This document shows, in pieces, positions 10,001-17,265 of a stretch of 64,000 nt of DNA; the first letter of the stretch is position 1, and the number at the start of each line of letters is the position of its first letter. The stretch is taken from positions 434,001 to 498,000 of the forward strand of contig JACPUU010000012.1 of the NCBI GenBank assembly GCA_016192075.1. Direction: 5' to 3'. The DNA comes from Bacteroidota bacterium. Lineage in GTDB: Bacteria > Bacteroidota > Bacteroidia > Flavobacteriales_D > Crocinitomicaceae. The notes under the pieces are model-generated. The model saw only the letters and a program-made list of their open reading frames with translations. It was not told where the DNA came from and ran no database searches. Both the position numbers and the translations under genes were made by a program.

Positions 10001-12476
10001 TATTTGGATTAATGACAACGCCAGGTACAATATTATTGGTGGCGGTTCTCCCGGCAAGGGCAATACACTGGTTGGCTTTACCGGTGATGGAATACGGATT
10101 ACGGAAGCACACAACACATCCATTCTTGGTAACCGCATTGGTATTTTGCCTGACAGTTCTCCCGGGGTAATTGCAAATGCCGGAATTAAACTTGAAGGTG
10201 CTGATTATAACTGGATAGGCAGTTACCTCGTTGGTTCAGACTCCATGAATACAATTACCAACTGCAATACCGGTGTTGCAGTAACCACCATATCAATCAT
10301 CAACAGTTCCTATGGCAACGTGATAGGGGGCAATGCAATTTACAATAATACCAACCAGGGTATAGACCTGGTGGGTGATGGCCTGGTAATGCCTATTGAC
10401 ACCAACAACTCCAATATTTTTATTGATAATGGGGGTATGGACCGGCCTGAAATTATTGCCGCCTGGGATTGCGGTATTAATGGTAATACCTGGGTTGGGT
10501 TTAAATTTTACGCGTCCAATGCACTCCCGAATTACCACATTGAATTTTACCGCAACCCAACACCTGATGGTTCTGGTTACGGTGAGGGTGAAATTTACCT
10601 GGGAGATTTTGTCTTCAGCCCAACAACCAATTATGATACTATCTCCATTGATCTCGGGCAATCATTTCCGGTTGGTACAGTATTGACAGCAACAGTTACC
10701 GGTGTGCTGGGCAACACCTCTGAATTTTCACAACAGTTTGTGGTAACAGATCCACCAATACCTGCTGTACCAACTACGGTAGATGAAACATGCCTGGGAG
10801 CGGCCAATGGCAGTGTGAATTGGGTTGCAACCGATGCCTATTCTTTTTCAACCGATGGCGGGCTTAGCTGGACCTACGTCAACGATGTGTTCTCAACTGT
10901 CCTTCCGTCTGGAATTTATACATTGGATGCACGTTACCTGAATGGCTGTATTCAGTCAGAAAATGTTACCCTGAATCAGGGCTTGCCGTTGCCGTTTTTG
11001 TATACCGTTGTGCCAGATACCTGTGGCCTGGGAGTTGGTGAAATTCTTATAGATACAACCGTAACCAATGCCGCCGGCGGGTCTGGAAACTACATCTATA
11101 CCTTTAATGGCGGATCGTATTTTGCAGCAGCCATTGATACCGTTTCAATTCTGAGTGGCACCTTTACGATAGGCCTTTCTGACACCGTGTTGGGATGTAT
11201 GTCAAATATAGATCCGGTAGTTGTACCTGAAATAACAGAGGTAGAAGATGAGAGTTTTGTGTTTACTGATTTCTGTTCAGATGCAACAGCTGTTCCGGTT
11301 TCTGTTACTACACCAAACGGCGCTTTTTCATTTGAAACAACACCGGGTGACGGGGCTACTATTGACGGAACCACGGGGCAAATAACGGGTTCAGTTACCG
11401 GTAACTCTTATTCTGTTATTTACACCGTAGGGGTTTGTGCTGAAAAAGACACCGCCATTGTTTCTGCACTGGCAGCAGACGATCCAACATTTACCATGAC
11501 CGATTTTTGTGAAGGCTCAGCGCAGAATATTGTTGTAACTGGCCTGGCGGGCGGAACGTTTAGTTTTGATCCGGTTCCCGGCGATGGTGCTTTCATTGAT
11601 CCGTCTACAGGTATTATTGCCGGATTCGGAGGCGCCACCTATACTGTTAAGTATGTAACCAACGGACCATGCCCTGATTCAACCTGGCAGACAGTAAATG
11701 TGCTGATGGCACCAGCTGCACCAACTATTTTTGCAACAGATTCAATCTATTGCCCGGGTGATATACCTGCTGATTTGACAGTAGTTGCCGGTATATCAAC
11801 CCCGGCCTGGACACTTGGTTCTGCATCCGGCACGGTTGTCAGTACGTCGCCGGTATATGCACCGGCCTCACTCACCACCGGTAATAACTACATTTTTGTT
11901 AAACTGGTTGATGCTTCATTGTGTGAAAGTGCTGCAGACAGCATTAATTATTACTTGTCTGATCTGAGCGGTGTAACGGCTGGTCCGGATGTTTCAGCCT
12001 GCCTGGGATCACTGATTCAACTCAATGCTGTGGGCGGTATCACTTATGCCTGGACAGCGAATGATGACCTGACCGATTTGACCATAGCTGATCCACTTGC
12101 AACTGTTGATGACGATGATTTATACGTGGTAAATATAACCGATGCATTTGAGTGTACGGTAACCGATACGGTTCGTGTTACACTGCTGCCGCTTGAGGAG
12201 TGTTATGTAGAAACCTACAATGCCTTTTCACCAAACAATGACGGCACCAATGACCTTTGGTTGATTGATGGTATAGAGGGGTATCCTGAAAATACGGTGA
12301 CCCTTTTTAACCGCTGGGGTGATGTATTGATGCGGTTTGAAAATTACAACAATACAACCGTTGTCTGGAACGGCTATAATACCAGTGATAAACTGGTGGA
12401 TCCGGGCACGTATTATTTTGTGGTAGACGTTAACGGAAACCAGAACCAGTCAGGCTGGGTTCAGGTTATTCATTGA
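4092..12476 (+). CDS. Giant beta-helix surface protein with gliding-motility-type T9SS C-terminus
   Basis: 2794 residues. A signal peptide (residues 1-19) is followed by an N-terminal region rich in short repeats such as GGALSF and NNA (about 100-270), resembling PMP/choice-of-anchor-Q surface domains. From about 400 to 2080 there is a very long run of degenerate 20-25-residue coils built on N-x-I-S-G-N, N-x-I-G and IGG motifs, expected to fold as a right-handed beta-helix. Residues 2200-2690 are beta-sandwich, SprB/PKD-like modules. The last 90 residues (AFSPNNDGTNDLW, then LFNRWGDV, ending GWVQVIH) are the CHU_C/TIGR04131 'gliding motility-associated' type B sorting domain. It is therefore exported by T9SS and placed on the cell surface, probably as an adhesin. 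The next two genes encode the expected partners. Confidence 0.9.
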   Translation: MKHLLFFVSIFFCISGFSGVIRVTSTADTGPATLREAVETLAANGDTVLIDVKGDILLGTPLVFDGFSNLTVVGPAPKHCSIKADVGFVGATLFQISNCNSISFIHFGFIGTGFANVRAVTVLNSPGPVFFERILFKNLVSTGTGGAINTTNSTVNFLACSFIGNTALNGGALSFTSGNSLIQNSTFWSNQATNQGGAVYIENSTAINLVHNTIYQNNAVAASTAFASSGATNSVYLEANAIGENGTQNQFSGGGSYSSGGGNIYKRTFAADVPIWGPSGGDADGVSLIFDLRPGILEDGFGLMYFPIVSGTSQLLDVGPPSALQFDVRNAPRVLKSADAGSFNSDAGACEYTPLRVTDVSGNAGTVGSLPWALDFAQNDNPINFIEFDIPGAGPFVISPAAMMSLNGNYMIDGFSQLNSVVPGPGTEGSPGVTPASLLIEIQNTGAISEGLNVAAASTNSRISGLRILAFIDAGIYLAGSGTKIFGCEVGVMPSGTGLGNQGSGIFVDANNNSIGGTAHWQRNVISANATVGGTQSNVFIDLGVTGTQIFGNIIGLRPDGVDFVTGGTTLYGIYNVGGQAQIGMPGAGNLISGMNQSGVICSGCQNMTLQSNTIGLAYDQTTSKSNQTGVFLFGNGSNAIIGGTSTGAGNLISGNISVQLRVDAFSGASISGNYIGPDKTGSTVPVTTTHGIYLADATANNVLIGGAATSSGNVISGNQNGIFVLDVGTGCQILNNIIGLNATGDAALANSVVGIIFQPGVSNTVQVGEPGAGNVISGQALFGSSGVSISGTVSQIFKSNIIGLDVTGTYAISNYIGMSLNTSTNAIIGGDYTSGEGNTISGNTLTGILVDNGCDATTIQGNRIGTDLAGTAAIANGLYGIEVRSTTLTEIGGSAGFRNVISGNSNTGGAGILLNGNGTGTSISGNLIGINATGNGAIPNYDGIQVQGNHEAFIGGSTAQNYITASTNAGILENSTGTCTIDGNYIGLGVGGVSAGLGNYYGVHVTAPNVFIGQSNPTVITNNFTHGIFVEGDGATGVQINNTTIGTNLFSLAGIGNQQDGIRITDADGVLIGNTTGNKIIGNAESGIRLTGSATNAVIQQNTIADLTGSGLTNTNGIYLTAGTAFNTIGGNYGGAGNNTIGNSLAEGILIENSDNNAVYGNRIGNNGNTAFPNQIGIRVLNSNATQIGDEFGKFNVIGGNTGSGIAVENATVTVIAANLVGVNETGNAPLSNYNGIEVLSGSGTLIGGSGNAALGNTISSNLNYGILLESAGTTVMQNKIGPKQDGLGALSFQLYGVVLNPGATGCQIGGDGATEGNLIASNSTGGILIQDTGNEIYGNVIGATMAFGALGTQPIGIEITGVNAASNLIGTAPSGGFDYGNTILNHSISGIRIHSDAHDNLVAGNYIGTSSTDVVSVSQPNGVEILSSAGIDNKIGNDVAGGGNLISGNVTGIKLDGAVHVFIYNNRIGTSNNGLLAQPNTNNGIYLFNAGFNTIGGTGLQSNLISGNTVNGILMEGASSTQNIVAGNIIGATAGLTAPAPNAIGIMLTNGATANFIGQAGSQLGNTISGNSTVGVVLDAATGNTLVNNSIGIPFSNLHGLVLQNGATLNVIGGSPAERNIISNNDSVGVALNNATNNILSGNFIGTNANGNLPLGNVIGIYLGGSDFNEIGNQNQFNLISSNTIAGIIFDSSLSNTVKNNFFGTDSTGNSVFAGCANGIGIAIKNSDSNLIGGNNTIDEENVLCSSINHGIYLENSDLNEIYGNHIGINKAGTTYFPNQLEGIRLRLGSDNNSIGATGSGLSNAIGGNSAGIYLTASNSNQISTNFIGNNLTGTAVLAGTNNQQTGIHIDSASVSNTISESNVISGNLTNGIRISGVNTTGNMVKGNLLGVDAAGSIGLPNGVTNIVLGDSAKLNIIGGDVVLDRNYLGGDMPYQMVIHTDADSNQVEGNYIGLGMDGVTTYNSGVGIWINDNARYNIIGGGSPGKGNTLVGFTGDGIRITEAHNTSILGNRIGILPDSSPGVIANAGIKLEGADYNWIGSYLVGSDSMNTITNCNTGVAVTTISIINSSYGNVIGGNAIYNNTNQGIDLVGDGLVMPIDTNNSNIFIDNGGMDRPEIIAAWDCGINGNTWVGFKFYASNALPNYHIEFYRNPTPDGSGYGEGEIYLGDFVFSPTTNYDTISIDLGQSFPVGTVLTATVTGVLGNTSEFSQQFVVTDPPIPAVPTTVDETCLGAANGSVNWVATDAYSFSTDGGLSWTYVNDVFSTVLPSGIYTLDARYLNGCIQSENVTLNQGLPLPFLYTVVPDTCGLGVGEILIDTTVTNAAGGSGNYIYTFNGGSYFAAAIDTVSILSGTFTIGLSDTVLGCMSNIDPVVVPEITEVEDESFVFTDFCSDATAVPVSVTTPNGAFSFETTPGDGATIDGTTGQITGSVTGNSYSVIYTVGVCAEKDTAIVSALAADDPTFTMTDFCEGSAQNIVVTGLAGGTFSFDPVPGDGAFIDPSTGIIAGFGGATYTVKYVTNGPCPDSTWQTVNVLMAPAAPTIFATDSIYCPGDIPADLTVVAGISTPAWTLGSASGTVVSTSPVYAPASLTTGNNYIFVKLVDASLCESAADSINYYLSDLSGVTAGPDVSACLGSLIQLNAVGGITYAWTANDDLTDLTIADPLATVDDDDLYVVNITDAFECTVTDTVRVTLLPLEECYVETYNAFSPNNDGTNDLWLIDGIEGYPENTVTLFNRWGDVLMRFENYNNTTVVWNGYNTSDKLVDPGTYYFVVDVNGNQNQSGWVQVIH

Positions 12477-12571
12477 TAAACAATTCGAAAATTATGATAC
12501 CTTTGAAGCGGATTGTGTATAGGAAATCACACCTTAAATCATTGATCGGGAATAACACGATTTCAAAAAAG

Positions 12572-13489
12572 ATGCGTATTAAAAACGTTTTTCTTTTAAT
12601 CATTTTAATGGCATCTCTGAATGGAATTGCCCAGCAGGATGCTATTTACAGTCAATACATGTTTAATCCGTTTGCCATTAATCCGGCTTATGCCGGTACG
12701 CGCAACTCCATGAGTGCTGTTATTCTTCACCGCAGCCAATGGGTAGGTATTGAGGGTGCACCCGTTACACAAACAGCCACACTGCATGCACCGGTTAACA
12801 AATACAACATTGCCTGGGGAGTAAACCTGGCGCATGACAAATTAGGCCCCAGCCGGAATATTTCAGGTGGTGTTACCGGCGCTTATCACCTTAAATTCAG
12901 AGAAAGTAAATTATCGTTTGGCCTGAGAGCCGGTTTTTACAACAGCATTTTCAATAAAAACATGCTGAATTTTAAAGAAGACGGCGATGCTTTTGATGTT
13001 GGCGGCGTATCAAGTTCAACGGTTCCCAGTTTTGATTTTGGAATGTACTATTACAAAACAAAATTCTACGCAGGCATATCCGCAACCCATTTGTGGAGTG
13101 GCAATTTTAATTACAAAGATCTGCCATCAAATAACATTTACCTGAGAACACATGTTATGCTTGCAATTGGTTATGTCTTTGAATTCAACCAGAAATTTGT
13201 GCTGAAACCATCAATGCTGATTAAGTCTACCGAAACATCGCCGGCAAATATTGATTTGAATGTAAGTGCGCTCTTTTATAAAAAAATCTGGCTGGGTATT
13301 TCGTTCAGAAATCAATCAAGCATTAACTTTTTGCTGGATATGAATGTAACCGACTATTTGCGCGTTGGCTATTCGTATGACCTGCTGATTAACCAGCTTT
13401 CACAGTATTCGAAGGGAACACATGAGTTGTTTATCGGATTTGACTTTGATCTGAAAAAATCACAAACTATTTCGCCACGGTATCTCTGA
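12572..13489 (+). CDS. PorP/SprF family T9SS outer-membrane protein
   Basis: 305 residues from the ATG at 12572, chosen because it opens directly into a signal peptide (MRIKNVFLLIILMASLNGIAQ); a TTG at 12473 would add 33 uncharged-poor residues before it. The mature N-terminus QQDAIYSQYMFNPFAINPAYAGTR is the hallmark of PorP/SprF proteins, followed by beta strands of a predicted outer-membrane barrel. Family members are needed for surface display of type B T9SS substrates and are usually encoded next to their cargo. Here it directly follows the giant type B protein and precedes an OmpA protein with a 2-bp gap, so it is probably its dedicated export or anchoring partner. Confidence 0.9.
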   Translation: MRIKNVFLLIILMASLNGIAQQDAIYSQYMFNPFAINPAYAGTRNSMSAVILHRSQWVGIEGAPVTQTATLHAPVNKYNIAWGVNLAHDKLGPSRNISGGVTGAYHLKFRESKLSFGLRAGFYNSIFNKNMLNFKEDGDAFDVGGVSSSTVPSFDFGMYYYKTKFYAGISATHLWSGNFNYKDLPSNNIYLRTHVMLAIGYVFEFNQKFVLKPSMLIKSTETSPANIDLNVSALFYKKIWLGISFRNQSSINFLLDMNVTDYLRVGYSYDLLINQLSQYSKGTHELFIGFDFDLKKSQTISPRYL

Positions 13490-13491
13490 TC

Positions 13492-15777
13492 ATGAAGTTT
13501 CTAACTGCCATACTGTTGTCTGTTTCAGGTTTATCTGCCTTTTCACAAACCTATGAGGTTATTGAAGTTACCATGTCAGGGGCTGTTTCAGACATTCGTG
13601 AAATTAATTCAGAAGGCACTGATTTTGCCCCGTTTGTATCAGGTAATAAACTTTATTTTACCTCCAGCCGTGAGTATGATTTATTTAACCTGGGAGAGAA
13701 TAACTGGAAAAACGGCGGCTACCTGAATGTTTACAGCGCTGAATTTAAGGGAGACGTTAATGCTGACAGTAAGTTTAAAGAAATAGAGCTGGTGTCAGAA
13801 AAATTAAAGACAGACAGCCACACCGGTCCGGTTTCATTTTCAGTAACCGGCGATACCATGTTTTACACCCAGGTTATTGTAACCAAAAAGAAAAGCAAAA
13901 AAAATAAATTTCGTCCGCAGCTTTTTATGGCAACGCGTGATGGTAATCAATGGACCAATTTTCAACCGCTTCCGTTTAATGACCTCACAGCCTCGTTTGG
14001 ACACCCGTGTTATGATTCCAAAAACAAGCGGTTGTATTTTTCGTCAGATATGGCAGGCGGTATGGGAGGCAAGGATATTTATTATACTGATTTGTTGAAT
14101 GGCACCTGGTCAGCACCGGTAAACATGAAAGACATCAATTCAGCTTTCAATGATCTGTTTCCGTTCATCTCTGATGGTCACCTGTTTTTTTCATCTGACC
14201 GTGAAGGCGGGCAGGGCGGACTTGATATTTACTGGAAACTGCTCAGCCAGCCAAACGATGCTGTGCAAGGGGTTGATGGACTGAATACACCTTCAGACGA
14301 ATTTGGAATTTTTATTTTCCCGGGTATGAAAACCGGCTACATTTCGTCCAACAAATCCGGAAACGATGACATCTACTTTTTGACCATTGAAAAGAAGGTA
14401 ACGGTTAAAAACGAACTGGCCGGTATGTTTACTTACCGCAACCTGAACGGGCAGGCCTCAAACCTGAAAATTCAGATTGTCAGTGACGACGACCTTGTGC
14501 TGTATGAAACCAATACAGACAGCAAAGGTGAATTTGTTTTCCGTAACCTGAATCTCGAAGGTAGTTACAGCATTCGTGCTTTGTCAGAAGATGATTTAAA
14601 CCTGGTTATTTATGACAAAAACGGAAACCCGGTAATTGATCTTGTGAATGATGAAAGCGGTGATTTTACCTATAAAAAACTCGAATTTGCATCGTCAGGT
14701 TTGCCGGGTCTGATTCCTGAAAACATGCTTGAACCCGGCAATGATTTTGGCCATTTAAGCGGTCAGCTCATTTATGAAAATATACCGGGTAAATATCCGG
14801 CCAACGTAGGGGTGATGTTGTATGATGAAGACGGCAATGAAGTATTTAAGCAAATCACAGATAACTCCGGAAACTTTGATTTCAGACAACTTTCTTTAAC
14901 TGAAAACTATATTTTGAAAGTAGAAGAAACAGAAGATGAGCTGGTATTGCTGATTTTTGATAAATACGGAAATGTTGTTGCGCAGTTAAAATCAAACGAA
15001 GAAGGCCAGTTTGTATACCGTAAATTGAATGGTGAGCATCAGAAAGGCCTTGCACTGCTTGAAGAGAAAGATGAAATTTTTGAGTTGGAAACACAAACCA
15101 TTGCCGGTTATTTTGAATACAAAAAGCTCAGCGGTATATCAGCAGAGGGGCTTACAATTTATGCCTACGATGACGATGGAATATTGCTTGCATCTACACA
15201 AACAGATGAAAAAGGACAATTCCGTTTCCGCAGTTTGCCGGTAGAAACCAACGTTTTGTTTAAGATTGATGAGAATGATCCAAACCTGAAGTTGGATGAA
15301 TTCACGCTTTATATTTTTGACCGTTATGGTAAAAAAGTAGCTGGTCTTGAACGCGGTCAAAATGGGTATTTCATTTACAAACCGCTTGGATTTGAAAATT
15401 CAAACCTGGCGCAAATTGAAGAAGATTCGTTAAACATGGATCTGGCGCTGACCACCAATTATGACATTGTAAAAGTGCATTTTGATTCGAATAAAAGCAA
15501 TGTAAAATCAGAAGATGTAAGTGAACTGGATAAACTTTACAAACTGCTCAAAGAAAACCCGGCCCTGCGCATGGAAATTAATGCCTACGCCGATGCACGT
15601 GCCTCAGATGATTATAACCTGGTGCTTTCCAGAAAACGCGGAGAGTGGATTGTGGACTACATGATTCAAAAAGGCATACCCGCCTCACGCCTCATTGTAA
15701 ACGCCTACGGTGAAACCAAGCTGATTGATGAGGCTAATGATGCCATCAACCGCCGTGCAGAGATTCGGGTGTATTAG
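13492..15777 (+). CDS. OmpA-family protein with PD40 propeller and three internal repeats
   Basis: 761 residues. Signal peptide (1-18); WD40-like PD40 beta-propeller blades at about 40-300 (LYFTSSRE, LYFSSDMAGGMGGKDIY, LFFSSDREGGQGGLDIY); three repeats of about 110 residues at roughly 305-650, each with F-x-Y-x-x-L and YDxxGN/FDKYGN signatures; then a C-terminal OmpA-like peptidoglycan-binding domain from about 655 (VHFDSNKSNVK, then NAYADARASDDYNLVLSRKR, then NRRAEIRVY). Such OmpA proteins commonly complete adhesin-PorP/SprF-OmpA gene trios in Bacteroidota, tethering the complex to the cell wall. The repeats between propeller and OmpA domain are the unusual part. Confidence 0.85.
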   Translation: MKFLTAILLSVSGLSAFSQTYEVIEVTMSGAVSDIREINSEGTDFAPFVSGNKLYFTSSREYDLFNLGENNWKNGGYLNVYSAEFKGDVNADSKFKEIELVSEKLKTDSHTGPVSFSVTGDTMFYTQVIVTKKKSKKNKFRPQLFMATRDGNQWTNFQPLPFNDLTASFGHPCYDSKNKRLYFSSDMAGGMGGKDIYYTDLLNGTWSAPVNMKDINSAFNDLFPFISDGHLFFSSDREGGQGGLDIYWKLLSQPNDAVQGVDGLNTPSDEFGIFIFPGMKTGYISSNKSGNDDIYFLTIEKKVTVKNELAGMFTYRNLNGQASNLKIQIVSDDDLVLYETNTDSKGEFVFRNLNLEGSYSIRALSEDDLNLVIYDKNGNPVIDLVNDESGDFTYKKLEFASSGLPGLIPENMLEPGNDFGHLSGQLIYENIPGKYPANVGVMLYDEDGNEVFKQITDNSGNFDFRQLSLTENYILKVEETEDELVLLIFDKYGNVVAQLKSNEEGQFVYRKLNGEHQKGLALLEEKDEIFELETQTIAGYFEYKKLSGISAEGLTIYAYDDDGILLASTQTDEKGQFRFRSLPVETNVLFKIDENDPNLKLDEFTLYIFDRYGKKVAGLERGQNGYFIYKPLGFENSNLAQIEEDSLNMDLALTTNYDIVKVHFDSNKSNVKSEDVSELDKLYKLLKENPALRMEINAYADARASDDYNLVLSRKRGEWIVDYMIQKGIPASRLIVNAYGETKLIDEANDAINRRAEIRVY

Positions 15778-15784
15778 TGAGTAA

Positions 15785-15995
15785 AGAGGGAAGGGCCATG
15801 AGGCTCAGGCGGACAGGGAAAAATAAAGCCCGTTTAATGATTTTTTGCTGCGCTGGATATTCGTCCTGCGCTCTTACACACCAAAAGCAATATCTATCGC
15901 TTAATGCATACCCCTAAACTACAGGAGGTATTAAAAAGGGAAGAGCCATGAGGCTCAGACAGACAGAGAAAAACTAAGCCCGTTCAATGATTGCA
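15785..15995. repeat. Direct repeat of thiolase 3' end, 150 bp apart
   Basis: About 60 bp at 15785-15845 recur at 15935-15995 with an exact 150-bp offset and roughly 86% identity (shared GCCATGAGGCTCAG and AAGCCCGTT blocks). The second copy runs into the last codons of the thiolase gene, so the first copy is a displaced duplicate of the gene end. Between them sits a member of the dispersed two-hairpin repeat (15847-15906). Confidence 0.75.
15847..15906 (+). repeat. Dispersed two-hairpin repeat, copy 1
   Basis: GCTGCGCTGGATATTCGTCC matches 18 of 20 bases of the element end at 55077, and the ATCTATCGCTTAAT tail aligns with GTATCGCCTAAC there. The first hairpin is preserved approximately; the second palindrome is degraded. 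Confidence 0.65.
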
Positions 15996-17182
15996 GCATA
16001 GCCTTGCCCCACACCAATGCACATGGTAACCAATGCATAGCGTTTATTGGTTTGCTGAAGCTGCAGCGCTGCTGTTTGCAGAATACGGCCGCCGCTCATT
16101 CCAAGCGGGTGACCAATTGCAATACCGCCTCCGTTTGGATTAATACGCGGGTCGTTATCATCCATTCCCAACTTACGTGTACAGGCCAGAACCTGTGCTG
16201 CAAAGGCTTCGTTGATTTCAATCAGATCAATATCGTTCAGTGTCAGGCCGGCACGTTTCAATGCTTTTTCACTGGCTGGTACCGGTCCAATTCCCATAAT
16301 ACGGGGTTCAACACCCGCAATAGCGGCAGAAACAATGCGTGCAAGCGGTTTAAAAGCATTGCGTTTAACGGCAGCTTCAGATGCCAGCAGCAAGGCCACC
16401 GCACCGTCATTCAGTCCTGATGCATTCCCTGCCGTTACAGCTCCGTTTGCTGATTTGAAAGAAGGTCGCAGTGCTGCCAGTCCTTCAAGTGTCGTAGCTG
16501 CTTTAATGAATTCATCTTTTTCAAAACGAATGGGGTCTTTCTTTTTTTGCGGAATTTCAACTGCTACAATTTCTTTTGCCAGTCGGCCAGAGGCATTGGC
16601 TGCAGCCGCTTTTTGCTGGCTTCTGAAAGCAAACAAATCCTGGTCGGCGCGACTGATCTTATACATTTCAGCCAGGTTTTCAGCAGTATCACCCATGCTG
16701 TCCACACCGTAAAGTTCTTTCATTTGCGGGTTAATAAACCGCCAGCCAAAACTTGAATCAAACATTTGTGCATCACGGCCAAAGGGGGTTGCTGTTTTTG
16801 AAATAATCCAGGGTCCGCGGGTCATGTTTTCCACACCGCCTGAAATGTAAATGTCACCGGCGCCGTCTTTTATAGCACGGGCTGCATTAATGGTTGCTGC
16901 CATACCTGATGCACACAGGCGGTTAACTGTTTCGCCACCTGCTGTAAGCGGTACACCTGCAAGTAATGCACTCATGCGGGCCACGTTGCGGTTATCTTCA
17001 CCGGCCTGGTTGGCACAACCCAGTATCACATCTTCAATCTCAGCGGGGTCAAAGCCTGCATTGCGTTTCAGTAACTCACGAATGACAATGGCTGCCAAAT
17101 CATCTGTTCTAACAGCGGCCAGTGTTCCTCCAAAATTTCCAACAGCCGTACGAACGGCATCTATAATAAATACGTCTTGCAT
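15974..17182 (-). CDS. Acetyl-CoA C-acyltransferase (thiolase)
   Basis: 402 residues, the usual thiolase length. The acyl-accepting Cys lies in NRLCASG (Cys90), the catalytic His in AIGHPLGMSG (about 358), and the second catalytic Cys in MCIGVGQG (about 388). It therefore carries out thiolytic cleavage of 3-ketoacyl-CoA, or the reverse condensation, in the cytosol. The N-terminal wording (IIDAVRTAVGNFGG, GEDNRNVARM) resembles the PcaF/FadA group (3-oxoadipyl-CoA or 3-ketoacyl-CoA thiolase). No other beta-oxidation or aromatic-degradation gene adjoins, so the exact substrate is open. The 3' end is duplicated 150 bp downstream. Confidence 0.92.
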   Translation of the reverse strand: MQDVFIIDAVRTAVGNFGGTLAAVRTDDLAAIVIRELLKRNAGFDPAEIEDVILGCANQAGEDNRNVARMSALLAGVPLTAGGETVNRLCASGMAATINAARAIKDGAGDIYISGGVENMTRGPWIISKTATPFGRDAQMFDSSFGWRFINPQMKELYGVDSMGDTAENLAEMYKISRADQDLFAFRSQQKAAAANASGRLAKEIVAVEIPQKKKDPIRFEKDEFIKAATTLEGLAALRPSFKSANGAVTAGNASGLNDGAVALLLASEAAVKRNAFKPLARIVSAAIAGVEPRIMGIGPVPASEKALKRAGLTLNDIDLIEINEAFAAQVLACTRKLGMDDNDPRINPNGGGIAIGHPLGMSGGRILQTAALQLQQTNKRYALVTMCIGVGQGYAAIIERA

Positions 17183-17238
17183 AGTATGATCAGCTTACTG
17201 AATTAGGTTTTATGCAGATTTCGCTGCAACGTTTGGAG

Positions 17239-17255
17239 CAAAATTAATAAGTTTG
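17239..17255. promoter_or_regulatory. Back-to-back divergent -7 elements (thiolase / glycosyltransferase)
   Basis: On the minus strand TAATTTTG (17246-17239) faces the thiolase gene, with a TTTG at 17273-17270 as a possible -33. On the plus strand TAAGTTTG (17248-17255) lies 10 nt before the glycosyltransferase ATG. Both fit TAnnTTTG and are one base apart, so the two promoters would compete. Confidence 0.5.
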
Positions 17256-17265
17256 GTGAAGATAT

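Noticed and set aside
12473-12571. TTG start 33 residues upstream for the PorP/SprF protein
   Set aside because: The ATG at 12572 opens directly into the signal peptide.
15779-15973. Remnant of a second thiolase gene
   Set aside because: Only about 60 bp of the gene end recurs, with no further coding similarity; treated as a local duplication.
16212-16712. 166-residue + strand frame within the thiolase
   Set aside because: Antisense shadow of a well-conserved gene.
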